A stretch of DNA of 64,000 bases from Limnoperna fortunei (GCA_944474755.1 OX104113.1:69929917-69993916); one strand, 5' to 3'; shown: positions 23,423-34,547, counted from the stretch's first letter. A program made the numbers and translations. The notes: generated from the letters alone by a model not told the origin.

Positions 23423-23885
23423 AATGAATGTCACCTTGGTAATTTTGATTACATCTTGTTGGAATATTTGAGCAAAGCAAAGTAACAGCACGGAACGTCC
23501 GCGGCTGGCGGATTTGTGAAGCAACTATTTTGGGTTAAGTTGGAAATGAGAAATTTCAAGATCAATATGTTATGACTTGTTTACGTCATTTATTTATATT
23601 GACATTCAATGACTAAGGCCATTCGTTGGTCAGTCTTTGTCAAAATTTTTTACAAGAAACACCGTCATTTGTATCGTTGCATAATCTTCTAGACTTGTAT
23701 ATTATTTTTTGTTTATGCTGTATCGTCATGTTTGTCGATCCGATACTTAATAAGCTTGCTGGTTGGTAGACTCTTTAGACTTTTATATAATTTTTGAACT
23801 ACCTGTATTGTGTTTTTACACGATCCCAGTGGACTTATATTATTCCATCACCGAATGAAAAAATACTTTAAGCATTTAGAGTTAA

Positions 23886-23908
23886 ACGCCACTGATGAGT
23901 CTTAAGAC
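23886..23908 (+). ncRNA. hammerhead ribozyme 5, truncated
   Basis: ACGCCA, CTGATGA and the first strand of stem II are present, then the array breaks. GAA, stem III and the cleavage site are missing. Confidence 0.8.
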
Positions 23909-23942
23909 GATAAGCTTGCTGGTTGGTATAGACTCTTTAGAC

Positions 23943-23944
<2 letters not shown>

Positions 23945-24022
<78 letters not shown>
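23945..24022. repeat. (TA)n microsatellite
   Basis: About 78 bp of uninterrupted TA dinucleotides at the junction between the hammerhead array and the right half of foldback element X3. The ORFs across it are artefacts. Confidence 0.95.
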
Positions 24023-24028
<6 letters not shown>

Positions 24029-24344
24029 TCAGTTCGTAATCTTGTATACAGAAGTATATATTAAACATAAAAAGTCCAACGTAACCAGAATTTACATTTC
24101 TATTTTCACAAGCGCTTTCATGTATCATTACAATCTTCAGGTATAACTAATGAGTAATGTATAATACCGAAATAACGATATAATATATCGAAAAAAACCG
24201 ATATATTATATCGAAATAATGATATTATAAATCGACATAACGATATACTAATATTGAAATAACGATATAATATATCGAGATAACGATATAATAAATCGGG
24301 ATAACGATATAATTTTTTTTGTGTGTCCCATGCGGGGCTCCGTA
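24023..24344. mobile_element. right half of foldback/MITE element X3
   Basis: Matches 10139-10443 of X2: the shared 120-bp block, the inverted 20-bp units (ATATATCGAGATAACGATAT type) and the right TIR ending GCGGGGCTCCGTA at 24344. No left TIR is found; the hammerhead array stands in its place. Confidence 0.85.
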
Positions 24345-25488
24345 TATTTGAATCTTCCTAACTACGTATTAATTTTAATGTCGATAATTATGTTAGATTT
24401 ATTTCCATATTTGAATGAGGGAAGTATTATGTGTTTTCGTATTTTAAATCCGGAATTTCGTCACCTACATTTAATATAAATTTGTTATTTGTTTCCTTTT
24501 GCACTGATAAGTCAGAAATACATAAAATGTTCCATAAAGTATGCAAATGACATGTAATTGTCTAATTCCTTTTCATTTGATTTCCAGATTCCTGTTATAC
24601 TGGCGAATGGTATTTACCTTTCATTAATAATACGTATTGCTTGATATTTCTATTGGTATGTTTCAGACTGGACACTTCTGCTAGTCTATTTGTGGTTTGT
24701 TGTACTATAGTTATGGTATCTCGTCAGATGTTATAGGAAAGCCATCAATGATATACGATCTTCCTGAATTTGACTTTTTTCGTGGTCTCGCACTGATAAA
24801 TTCGACAGGTATATAATTTAGAGACAGGCACTGCTGGAGCACCTATGTACACCCATTGGTGTTGTGTATGTTTGTCAATACCCGGATTTACATTAATCTC
24901 ATTTTGTTCGGTCAGAATCCTTGCTACCGCTTCATTGTTTGTTACACATATAGTGACAAGTAAACCAATCTATTTTTTCCATATTTATGGTGAGTATTTT
25001 CAGATTTTTTCATCTTTCATGTCATATTATTTGATTATTAATATTGCTACACACAGATGATATACCGTGTCTACACTGGTATTGGGGTCAATACTGACAT
25101 ATTACCAAACCTTTTGTCAAAGTGCTTTTCTGTTGCAAAAGTCAATTTTTGATTAAGTGATGTTAACGGATCACTTATATGTTAAATCGCCGTGATTTAC
25201 ATAAGCTTAAGATATAGATTATTTATAACTACCCAATGATATTTTTTTCAATGGAAAAAGCTACCTTTTCATATACCTTGGAAAGGTTAAAATAGTTACC
25301 CTTTCGGGCCTAACAATAGTCATTTAATTTGAATACGATAATTAATTTTACACAACATAATTGATTTTTTCTTTGTAAACAAATAACCGTTTTGTTGCCA
25401 CGCTGAACCTTAATATACAAACGCATTATCTCATTATTAAAGACATGTGACAATGTCATCAAAGATAACCAGGTTAATAGAATTTACT

Positions 25489-25532
25489 ACGCCAGACGCG
25501 CGTTTCCTTAACCAAGATTCATCAGTGGAGCT
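25489..25532 (-). ncRNA. hammerhead-like motif, degenerate (copy B)
   Basis: Counterpart of 11554-11597: CTGATGA, weak stem II (CTT-GGTT-AAG core), GGAAACGCGCG and TCTGGCGT on the minus strand. Probably not active. Confidence 0.45.
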
Positions 25533-25754
25533 AAAACCCAAAGACTATTGAAATCCAAATGATATAGATGTTAAAGAGCTTTTATCACCAAATTTCAAAA
25601 CGTTTTACCAAATTCGGCTAAGGCTTGCTACATTTTGAATATAGAAAAAAACCTAAGTATCATAACAATTTTAGAAACTTGAGAGCTGTAAATTTCGACA
25701 AGGACTATATCACAGAAAGAATCAATGATATTATTAATACACATCACGTTGAGA

Positions 25755-26173
25755 AATATATTTCTATTTCGGGTAAAATGGGGTTTTACCTAAGTTACTA
25801 CATATAAATTATAAATAACTTGTTTGGTCAGTTCTATAATTAAGTGTGGGTAGAATACCCGCTTTTACAGTGCACGATTTGCATGATATGGACGGGCACG
25901 GACTGATATAAATAGTGTTGACGGGTATTACGGGTATCGACGCTTGCAGTAACCTCAAAGAAACCGGTGTTTTTCTTCTGCATACTATATTTTCATTGTA
26001 ATGGATGTGTGATTGAAGTTTTGTTATTTATTTAGTTAAAAATGTTAATGTAATAAATTTTGCTCTTGAAGTTACTGCGAGCAACTAAGCCTAGATATTT
26101 GTGTTGTCTTTCACGCCATTTGCCATAGAATAGAAATAATTTAAATTCGGACGATTTTAACAGGGAGAATTTA
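25755..26173 (+). mobile_element. solo A-spacer-B remnant of the recombinase retroelement
   Basis: 419 bp equivalent to A2-spacer-B2 of copy A (16254-16670), with the same left flank (CATCACGTTGAG) and right flank (TAGTCGGAGACTACTG). No internal genes. The shared site shows the element was there before the duplication. Confidence 0.9.
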
Positions 26174-27248
26174 ATAGTCGGAGACTACTGTGTGCGTACT
26201 TTAAATGAAAGTACAACATGTTGTAATGCGTAAAAATATGAATAGGTTGGGTTTTCAAATCTCGACCCGGAGACCTGTTACCCGCCCCACCCCAACCCGG
26301 TGGATTAATCTTAAAGATTGTAAGAGCAAAAGTAATCTTGACGTTTTGAAAACGTCTTATGAATTAACATACGATTATGGTAAGTTTTATGATAAGAATA
26401 AATTGTGAAAACAATTAAACAATCTTACAAATTAAGTACTTTAAAGTATATGTTCTTTCCTTTTTAATTTGAATATTAGGAATAAACGTATATATAATAA
26501 AAAAATTCATATGCTTTTACACAATTGTAACAAGAGAATCAAAATTTATATAATTTTAATTATATTATATAGATTATTCACTGCAGCCATTTTGATCCCT
26601 TCTTTGTCGATCCATCAGTACAAAACAATGATTCACACAATTTAATATGAGTTTAAACAGATTTTGACGGTAGTTTATTGCCGTTTATTGACTTCAATCG
26701 GAAAATCAATTTAGGTAACTTTTTTATTATTCCTAATACAGTGATTATGCTGGGAGGTTTCCTAGTGCTCGACTCAAATAACTGCTCAGCGCGTCCCACG
26801 GTGACGGCTAAGGGAGGGCCTCTCGTTAAGGGTTGTTCAAGTCATTATACGGAAAGCCTTGCACTCAATGAATGCCATAAATCTCCTCAAGGTTTGTTGG
26901 AGGTACCGGGCTCGCAGTGAAAACAGCTTCATTCAGAAGCTCGTATCACGCATACTCGATACGATTTAAGTCTTTCGCATAGATCGATGGTTTTATTTTC
27001 TAAAAACTCGGTGACTACACGAGCTCTTCTAGGGTAAGCATTATCGTCAATTATAATAGTAACTGCCAATAGCAGCGCCTTGTTAGCTTCTTATTTATTC
27101 CTTTCAAGGCATTTAGCGTCTTCTAAGCTCTTTTGTTTCATTACGCATGAAACAAATGTTTGATAAATGATTACTCATTTCTTTGACAGGTAAAATATAT
27201 AGGAAGACCACTTTAATATAGGAGCACTGAACAGAACAAGTAATCGAG

Positions 27249-30173
27249 ATGGCAGGTAAGACTCGCAAAGTCAGACGATAGTCGTCGTTAAAATATCTCA
27301 CCTATTGTCAGTATTGTTTTTCTTTTTAATTATTACACTTAGCATAAAATTATGATGCTTTATTTTGTATTGTCATCAGATTATAAAAAATATCTCTAAA
27401 CTTGTTCCGGAACAAATTTTAATTTATACCAGTCATTCTTGTATTTAATGAAATCTTAAACACTTGTACATGTATGATTTAGAACGCTATTTAGGTTTCG
27501 TCTAAGCCTTTATCCAAGTCGACAGTTAAATAACACAGACTATATCAATTTAAAACTAGGGAATCTTCTATAAATTTTTTACAAACCATTGAAAAATATT
27601 TTTGCACTAATTTTAAGATATTTAAACAGAAATGTTACATAAGGCTTTAATAAGAATCATTAGAATTTGTACAGTTAACCTTGTAGTATTTAACATTATG
27701 CATGTCTGCTAAAGTAGGCTTTCTTTATAAGTGTTTAAGGCCTTTCCCACACACATGACGCGTTTCGGGTAATCGGTTTTTGACTTTTCACTTGAACATG
27801 GTTAGAGATGATAAAGTAAACATCCTTTAAGTGATCAAAAGGAAAAGGGCTTCGTTCAATTTGAATCCAGCGTCCAAGGTCATGGTCAAACCATAGCAAG
27901 AAGCTTACTGTTATAAATGATGATTGTAACCATATATTTGAAGAATTAGGATGATCCACTTTACTGAAATATGTCATTTTACAACCTTATGGGGCATTTC
28001 ATCTCTACGAACGGGCATAAAATTTCTTAACAACCCATCTATTATTTGACTCACGGCCACATTCTTTACTCGAATAACTATTTTTCGCGACTGGAAGTGA
28101 CATTTTGTGCTATTATTTTCTGAATTTAGACCATTACGGAAAGACCTTTATATTTGTTCCCAGAACAAATGTCATTTTATTTATTATTTGTATTTACAGT
28201 CGATGATTGTTTACATCATGCATCTTTATCACTGTGTCACTTTATGTGTCAACATATTGTGGGGACAGAGGAGACCGTACGAAAAAAACGTCTGATGAAT
28301 ACGATCCTTGATAATGTAAATTCTAGTGGTGACAGTTTGGTCGAAATAACTAGCGGAAGCACTGGAGAAGGCCTAGATATAAAAGGAAGTGATTTAGATA
28401 CCATGGTGGTTTATAAAACAATTATTGTGCACGAAGACATAGTGATCGTAAAACCTGATCCACGGAAAATAAACTTGGTAATGGAAATGAATGACACAAA
28501 ACCAGGATTTACTCTATTACGATTCGTTGAATTGCCTGATGTTTCAATTATGAAAATGTGCTCATTCAATGGAAAGTCATGGTACCTGTCAAGTGATCTA
28601 TGGAAATATCAAAATATGGGTAATTTTAACGAACGGACTTTCATGATATGGATAATATTCATGGACCATGTTTTTCAGATAAGAATGAAACTCTGGATGT
28701 CGCGTTTTGTCTTCACAACGCTAAATGGATACGTCTCGCTGAAGAATGGATTACACGACCAAACATGTCATGGCCAAGCACTGATGTCAAATCAAATATC
28801 ATCGAACACGGTGTTCTCTATCTCCCTATTGGATGTAAGGGATCCGCAAATGAAGCACTAGAATGGCGAATTTCATTTTCAGTTGCAGAAAAGCTGTTGA
28901 TCTACACATTTAGTCATACACAATTACTTTGTTATGCTCTTATGAAGATATTACTAAAGGATGTAATCAACCATTGCAGCGATTGTAAGAATTTGCTTTG
29001 CTCGTATTTTATCAAAATAATTATTTTATAAGTTTCTGAGGAATTAACAGGGACACAATGGAAACCAGAAAATTTGATAAAATGTTTCCTGATATGTCTT
29101 AAAAGGTTGCTATACTATGTAGAGTACTCAGTGTGTCCTCATTACTTTATTCCAATTATTAACATGTTTGAAAGTAAAATAGAAGGGCAATCACAAAAAG
29201 TGTTGCTTAGACATTTAGATGCATTATTTGATTTTGGGTGGCGTTCTGTGCTTTTCTCGAAACAATTTCATAATTTTACCATCCTTACAAGTGAAGTGCT
29301 GCTCACGTCAAAAATTGAAAACACACAACTGGAATTGTTTTTGACAACTAAGTATGCATGTCAGCAACTCTTGCCATTAAGCAGACATGAGTGGATAGTG
29401 TACAGAAAACTTATAAGACTATTTAATTTTACCAAGTCTTCATTTATCAAGTTGAACTATTCTCGTTACATATCTGGTATATCTGCGAGATTAATTGAGT
29501 ACAGTAACTTTTATTTTCCCGATATTAACAAAAACGTTTATTCTCAAAACCGGACACAACTAAGCTATCTTCTACAGAATGTAAGCCATGATGCTGTATC
29601 TGGTTGGTTAATGTTGGCGGCATTTTTCTACAAAATTAGACAGTACAAAGAGGTTCTTTGTATCCTGACTTATGTACTAAGCAAGTGCACCCCAGAGAAA
29701 CTGTACAGCGTGGGACATCTTACACAAATACAACTGAGCTTGATCAGATCCACAACTTTAAAAAGTCTTGGAATAATGCGTGTTTTAAAACTTATAGTGA
29801 TGCACGACGCACGTTTTTTTATGCAGGAAAGTAGACTGATACCAGAAGAAATGGCATTAGATTGTTCACAAACACATGTTTTTTTCCTCCGGTTGTATTT
29901 GCTCATTTCCTTTGTTTTCTGTGTCATTATCATCTTAATCACACACGAAACTGCTACGAGTCAATCAGAGATTTATCGCTCACGATTGGCGAAAATTATT
30001 TTATCGCAAATGCAACTGAAAAAGGTATGGGTTTCAACTTACTTGGAATAGCTTTACAATTGATCGGACAGAACAAAATAGCAGAAAAAGCTTTCAGAAA
30101 AGCCACAAAATACAATAAAGTATTCAACACTGCTGCAGCAAAGCGAATTTTGATTATGTACAGCAACTGCTGA
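27249..30173 (+). pseudogene. Mab-21-like / cGAS-like receptor family gene, copy B (stop and two frameshifts)
   Basis: Two exons inferred: coding exon 1 is 27249-27255 (ATGGCAG|GTAAGA); intron 27256-28199 ends TTTACAG; exon 2 is 28200-30173. Joining gives MAVDDCLHHASLSLCHF in frame with the GS...DLD nucleotidyltransferase signature. Corrected length is about 660 codons. Compared with copy A, one A is lost in GAACGGAAC near 28636, TGG has become TAA at 29029-29031, and one base is lost near 29879. The T-run deletion of copy A (near 29273 here) is absent, so that part is intact. As read, neither copy gives a full protein. Unless the assembly is wrong at these points, B is a pseudogene with the ancestral splice site. 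Confidence 0.8.
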
Positions 30174-30448
30174 ATTGAGATTTAAAGAGAAAGAAAGGAC
30201 ATGATATTTTACTACGTATTAATACTTTTGTTATTTTTTAAATTTATTTTATAAACGTTGAATATATTAGTTTGAACGACTCGTTTACTGAGTGAATTGT
30301 GTACACTACACAAATAATTTTTCGCGGATCATGCGACTCTAAAATGTTGTGCTTAGATTACAATAAGCGATACGCAGTTTTAGCTCGTTATATTAGTTTT
30401 ATTTAGGTCATGTCAAACTATAATTGACTTATGAAAACAGGAACAAGG

Positions 30449-30700
30449 GTCTTGGTTGTTAATGTAGTTAGTCAAAAATTATTGACCACTTTCCTGTTAA
30501 AACTGAGGTTGCGCGTTCAGCCTTATATGGGAAGAATATGCTTGGCTACAAGCCCAATTGACTACAAAATCCAGTTTTATTGGCGAAGGTTGGGGTTTAA
30601 CCAGGTACTCCGGCATCTTTCCTTTATACTAACTGGACGCCAAAGTTTAAAAATTGTTGAAAGTTGTGTTAAACCTAAACAACAACAAAAAAGGAACATG
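30449..30700 (+). repeat. degenerate SINE in copy B
   Basis: Counterpart of 20944-21190, with ACTGGACGCCAAAG and a CAACAACAAAAAAG tail. Confidence 0.7.
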
Positions 30701-31039
30701 CAAATATTGTGCAAATACCGATATTGAAGAAATAATGTAACGTGAGTAATGAAGCTGTTCGAGAAAAAATTTAACCAACTTTAGTTTCATACAAATATAG
30801 GTCAGATTGCAAAAAATGATGCTTTTTTTTGTTTAGTTTAGTATGAAAGTAATGGATACTAGCAAAATTTGCTTAAATGAAAAAAAAACATGAGAGGTGC
30901 ATACTATTTTGAAAGGCTAAATTTGGCTTCTTTAAATGTGTATTATTTACTGTAATGTTTGTCAGGACAGAGTTTCAAGGTATACATTTTTTTGCTTTTC
31001 CCATGCTTTGTCCTGAATATTGTGTAGATTTCTGTATTA

Positions 31040-31308
31040 TAAGGAAAGGAATCTCAATATATATCTTCAACTGCTGGATCTTTCTATGGCAAACTTATAG
31101 AAAAAAATTTCTATGGCAAAAAGGCTTGAATGGAATATCAAATTGTCAATATGTCTGCTTACAAAATGGTTTCCCACACGTTATTAGACCTGTAAATGGG
31201 ACCATCATTCCAATTATTGATCCTATAGATGACGAGGCTAACTTTGTTTGCTGGAAAGGTTTTCATGCTGTAAATGTCCAGGCATGTTATTATAGCGTTG
31301 TAGCGTAA
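31040..31308 (+). pseudogene. PIF/Harbinger transposase fragment (DDE nuclease)
   Basis: The C-terminal part of the open frame reads FPHVIRPVNGTIIPIIDP then EANFVCWKGFHAVNVQAC. This is the HARBI1-type block around the first catalytic Asp and the KGFHSINVQ motif. The Asp position (normally DGT) reads NGT and the frame ends soon after, so it is a dead fragment. No TIRs were found. Confidence 0.65.
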
Positions 31309-31649
31309 AAATGCAAGCACGAATGTGCAAAACTACAAGTCGCTTCCGGTGTAAAAAACGTAAGTGTATATTGTTGTATGAATTATATTACAATTGTATA
31401 TTTATTGCGGAAATGTGTCTTTACCTAATTATTACGCCTAGTTAGTTTGTAATTGTGTATTTTTGTTCGTTTGCAAATAATGTTCTGTTTTTGTTTACCA
31501 GTTGTCACAGTACAAAAAAAGATATAAACGCTGATATTTGTATCGTGAATTGATTTACACTTGCTGGACTGCCAGTATATGTATACACTTTTCAGTTTAT
31601 TGCAAGACACATTGAAGTCTTAAAAAATAACATAAGTGACGCATGTTCT

Positions 31650-32350
31650 TATAACAGGTAGAAAGATTACGTAGCCGAGAAGCACGTGCAGAGAAGATTT
31701 CTTACAGCACATATGAATAATTATGGACTAATGTTCTGGCTAATAGAATTAGATCTGTTTATAAATAACAACAAACCTGATGACTTTAACTTTCAAACTG
31801 TCAACTTCCCTTTCATTTATAACAACATTCCAGCAGTTCCGGCCTATGATTTATACATTTAAAAACTTATACGTTATGCTAGATCCTGCGATCTTTGTTC
31901 CGATTTTCTAGACCAGTCACTACTGTTGACTACTAAGCTTCTTAAACAATTGTAGGGGCTTCGGTGGCCTAGTGGTTTAGGTAGATCGTCTACTATTGAT
32001 CACATGGTATGTCAACAATGAGATTGTGGGTTCGACTCTCACACCAGGCAGGCTTAATTGACAAGGATTACCAGTTTTCCTACCGAAGGTTTTCTCCTGG
32101 TACTCCGGCTTCCTGTCCCAAAAAAAACTGGACGCCATAATATAGCTGAAAATTTGCGTTAAACAACAATAAAACAAACAAAACAAAACAAGTGTTTGTT
32201 GTACCTAGGTTGATGTTATCATTTCAGAATTTTTATCTCCGTCACCATAACTTAATTGATCGTTATTGGACGTTTTCACTCGCGGTCTTTCTTATTCCTG
32301 TATTTGAATTTTTCCTAGACATTACAATAAGTAATTTGACAGCTCTGTAA
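31650..32350 (+). pseudogene. retroelement RT C-terminal fragment, split by a SINE
   Basis: Readable pieces are DDFNFQTVNFPFIYNN and KLIRYARSCDLCSDFL, then LLLTTKLLKQ up to the SINE at 31953. After the SINE comes VVPRLMLSFQNFYLRHHNL at about 32195. The same protein tail is on the minus strand at 36130-36430. The clade is uncertain; I suspect a Penelope-like or other non-LTR type common in molluscs. Stops are present. Confidence 0.6.
31953..32192 (+). repeat. full-length tRNA-derived SINE
   Basis: The head GGGGCTTCGGTGGCCTAGTG has an A-box-like TGGCCTAGTGG and a B-box-like GGTTCGACTC. The body contains TTAATTGACAAGGATTACCA and TCCTGGTACTCCGGCTTCC. The 3' part AACTGGACGCCATAATATAG...GTTAAACAACAATAAAACA ends in an AAAC-rich tail. 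Flanks AACAATTGTA and AACAAGTGTT look like a target-site duplication. Confidence 0.9.
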
Positions 32351-32357
32351 TTAGAAG

Positions 32358-32560
32358 CCGACACTGCTTACTCGTTCGAATCACATGAATGCCCTGTCTT
32401 TTTTATTGGGTTCGGGTTACTCACTTTATGTTTTTGTTTTGTGTTATTTATGTTTGTCTAAATCCGGATTGTTGTTCGGTGGGTTTCCTTGCTATCTTTT
32501 TTCTCATTTTACTATATTTTTTAGTGCTGAATAGTATTGCCTATAATTCGCATGATCTAC
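32358..32560 (+). repeat. 3' tail of a dispersed retroelement
   Basis: The pattern GACACTGCTTACTC ... TTTGTCTAAATCCGGATT...TTTCCTTGCTA recurs in altered form at about 10921-11040, 24822-24930 and 55425-55565. The RT fragment just upstream suggests it is that element's 3' end. Confidence 0.45.
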
Positions 32561-32649
32561 CTCTTATATCAAAGGATGTAAGTATATTTTATGTAGCAGA
32601 CTGTTTAGGTTTTGAAAATAAAGCCTACGACTATAAAACTCTATTTATG

Positions 32650-33250
32650 TGGTATTCGACATACTTATTTGGAGTCAGGATACTTTAATCCTTTGGAAAC
32701 GGCATTGGATGATTGTCCGACTTACTTGGATTCTAAAATCAGTTACACGTATACAAGGTTCACAAAATAGAACTAGACTCCCTATTACGTTTCCAATTTT
32801 GCAAAACATTTGCGTTAAACTAAGAAAAGGTTGTGCAATAAGTATATTGATTGTTTAATAGAGACAGCATGTGCAGTAGCATTCTTTGCTTTTTTATATG
32901 CGGGAATTTATTGTAGTGAATGCTGATAAATTTGACCCTCTTGATAACCTTTGTGTATCTCGTGTTACTTAAAAAGTTGATCATGCTATTTTAAAACTCA
33001 AAGTATCTAAAACCGACCATTTTCGGAAAAGAATAGACATTTAACTATTTGAAACAGGTTCCATTCGCTCTTTCTCTGCTTTAAAGAAATATTTAAATAT
33101 AAGGAAATTGCAATTTTGTGCGTGGCTTTCAATTTTTTGTAACAAGAAAAAGGAAAGCTTTAAATATACAATTAAAGAAAATTCTGTAACTTTGTGGTAT
33201 GGTCATTCCTTGACATCAGGCGCCACTACTAGTACAGGTGAAAGTACATG
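32650..33250 (+). pseudogene. tyrosine recombinase fragment, a second lineage
   Basis: Across several frames I read YFNPLETALDD, NRLPITFPILQNICVKLRKG, AFFAFLYAGIYCSE, LKVSKTDHFRKR and GHSLTSGATTSTGE. This order is that of DIRS/Crypton-type recombinases (RLPIT..IL, FGFLRCGE, SKTDpfR, H-S-x-R-x-GA). The HxxR position reads HSLT, so the catalytic Arg is lost. It differs in sequence from the recombinase at 15010-16110. Confidence 0.6.
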
Positions 33251-33259
33251 ATAAAAGTA

Positions 33260-34547
33260 TAAGGTCGTTGAAAAATCTGATAGTCTTTGTGTATATACAT
33301 GTATCAGATTTCTTCAAGTTTAATTAAATATGCTCAACAAAGTTTAACTTAATCTTGAACGTTTGTACATTTGTTATGCTCATTGTGTATTGTTCATCTA
33401 TTTTGTTTATATTTATTCTGTATTAGTTATATATTTTGCTTGACATGTTTTTGTCTTAACTAGCTCACGTGGATTTTAGTTATGAGGAGCTATTACCATA
33501 ACTTTATACCCTTTGTCCTTCCTTCAACTTCAAAAATAACACATGCCCTCTGAAATTAGGAAGTCAAGTGCATTTTTGCATCAATTATGATGCCCTCTAC
33601 AAATATTCTCATTTTTGAATAAGTCCAAATTTTGTTTTATAACGTTGTACTAATGTGTATGATAGTATTGTATAAAAAGTAAATTCGACAATTAATTGTA
33701 ACAAATGTAAAAACCTTTGGTGGTAAAAGTAAAACGTCCTTTGTTTAGTTATTTGTAAATTTATTGATTGGTTGGTGTTTAACGTCCAGCAAGCAATATT
33801 TCAACTATATTCAGGACGTGAACAATTTTATAAACGGATAAGTTTAATGGTAAATTGAAACTTTTGCTTTACATGTATGGATATCTAAACAAAATGCACA
33901 TGCGAGGTCTTTTTTTAAGTATATGAATGTGATCGAATTAAAAACAAAAAATGCACCACGAGTTCTATTTAAATAGCAAAAAGTAAACTTTGTATCGACT
34001 GCATTATGTTTTGTTTCATTGGACAATAATGTTTGGAATATATACAATATATTTGAATTCGTTTTGTCCACATTTGACAGCAAATTCAAAAAGTCGATGA
34101 AGTGATAAAAACATCATGTAGTATTACTATTTATTTGTGTTAGTCATACCATGAAATAACTAGATGAAATTCAGAATTTCTAAGAATCTTTTTTTTTGCA
34201 GCTATAAACAATTTTTTGAACATGAAATAGGTTTGTAACATGTATGAAGTTCCATTTGTTCTTTCTAAGAACAAAGCAAACAAACACGATGACTGTGTAT
34301 GCTCTCTAAACTAAAACAATTGTTTAATTTTGCAGAAAAGGTCACCTAAAACTAAAGGGAAAAGTATCCATGCAATAAGCAACTACAAATCTAACGCGTA
34401 ACACTCGCATAAATATAACATATTTAAACAAACCTTACCAAATACAATTAGATCTTGGACGTGTGTTATAGAGTTCAGAAAATATATACTCCATTGTTCT
34501 TAAAGTCATAGATTCGAACTTCCGACGAAAATTATGTACAACCAATA
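33260..34547. other. gene-free stretch; short SINE-tail fragment at about 33765-33835
   Basis: Only TTGGTTGGTGTTTAACGTCC...CAACTATATTCAGGACG (33765-33830) is recognisable, as the 3' end of the longer SINE family seen at 48730-49239. Otherwise AT-rich. Confidence 0.45.

Larger units (their letters stand above)
21529..23905 (+). repeat. tandem array of 506-508-bp monomers carrying hammerhead ribozymes
   Basis: The landmark TATGACTTGTTTACGTCA recurs at 21541, 22049, 22557, 23063 and 23571, giving periods 508, 508, 506, 508 and about 4.7 monomers that are almost identical. Each monomer contains one hammerhead ribozyme on the plus strand and a small hairpin GTCCGC-GGCTG-GCGGAC. No ORF of note. 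The last monomer stops inside the ribozyme (after GTCTTAAG near 23906), joins a displaced monomer piece (GATAAGCTTGCTGG), and then a TA run. The organisation (tandem DNA, one self-cleaving motif per monomer, no protein) is that of hammerhead satellites or retrozymes known from newts, schistosomes and bivalves. Confidence 0.9.
24034..31013 (+). repeat. segmental duplication, copy B
   Basis: Homologous to 10139-21528 without the internal retroelement part. Differences are scattered substitutions and small indels, for example a 30-bp insertion near 24955 relative to 11048, and about 55 bp extra near 28025-28075 relative to 18546. Confidence 0.9.

Noticed and set aside
21529..23905. CRISPR-like array
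   Set aside because: Repeats are 507 bp, contiguous, without unique spacers, in a eukaryotic context.
23895..24146. ORFs of repeated Tyr-Ile on both strands
   Set aside because: They are translations of the (TA)n microsatellite.
31953..32045. tRNA gene
   Set aside because: A- and B-box-like sequences are present but no cloverleaf closes, and the sequence continues into a SINE body; repeated elsewhere.
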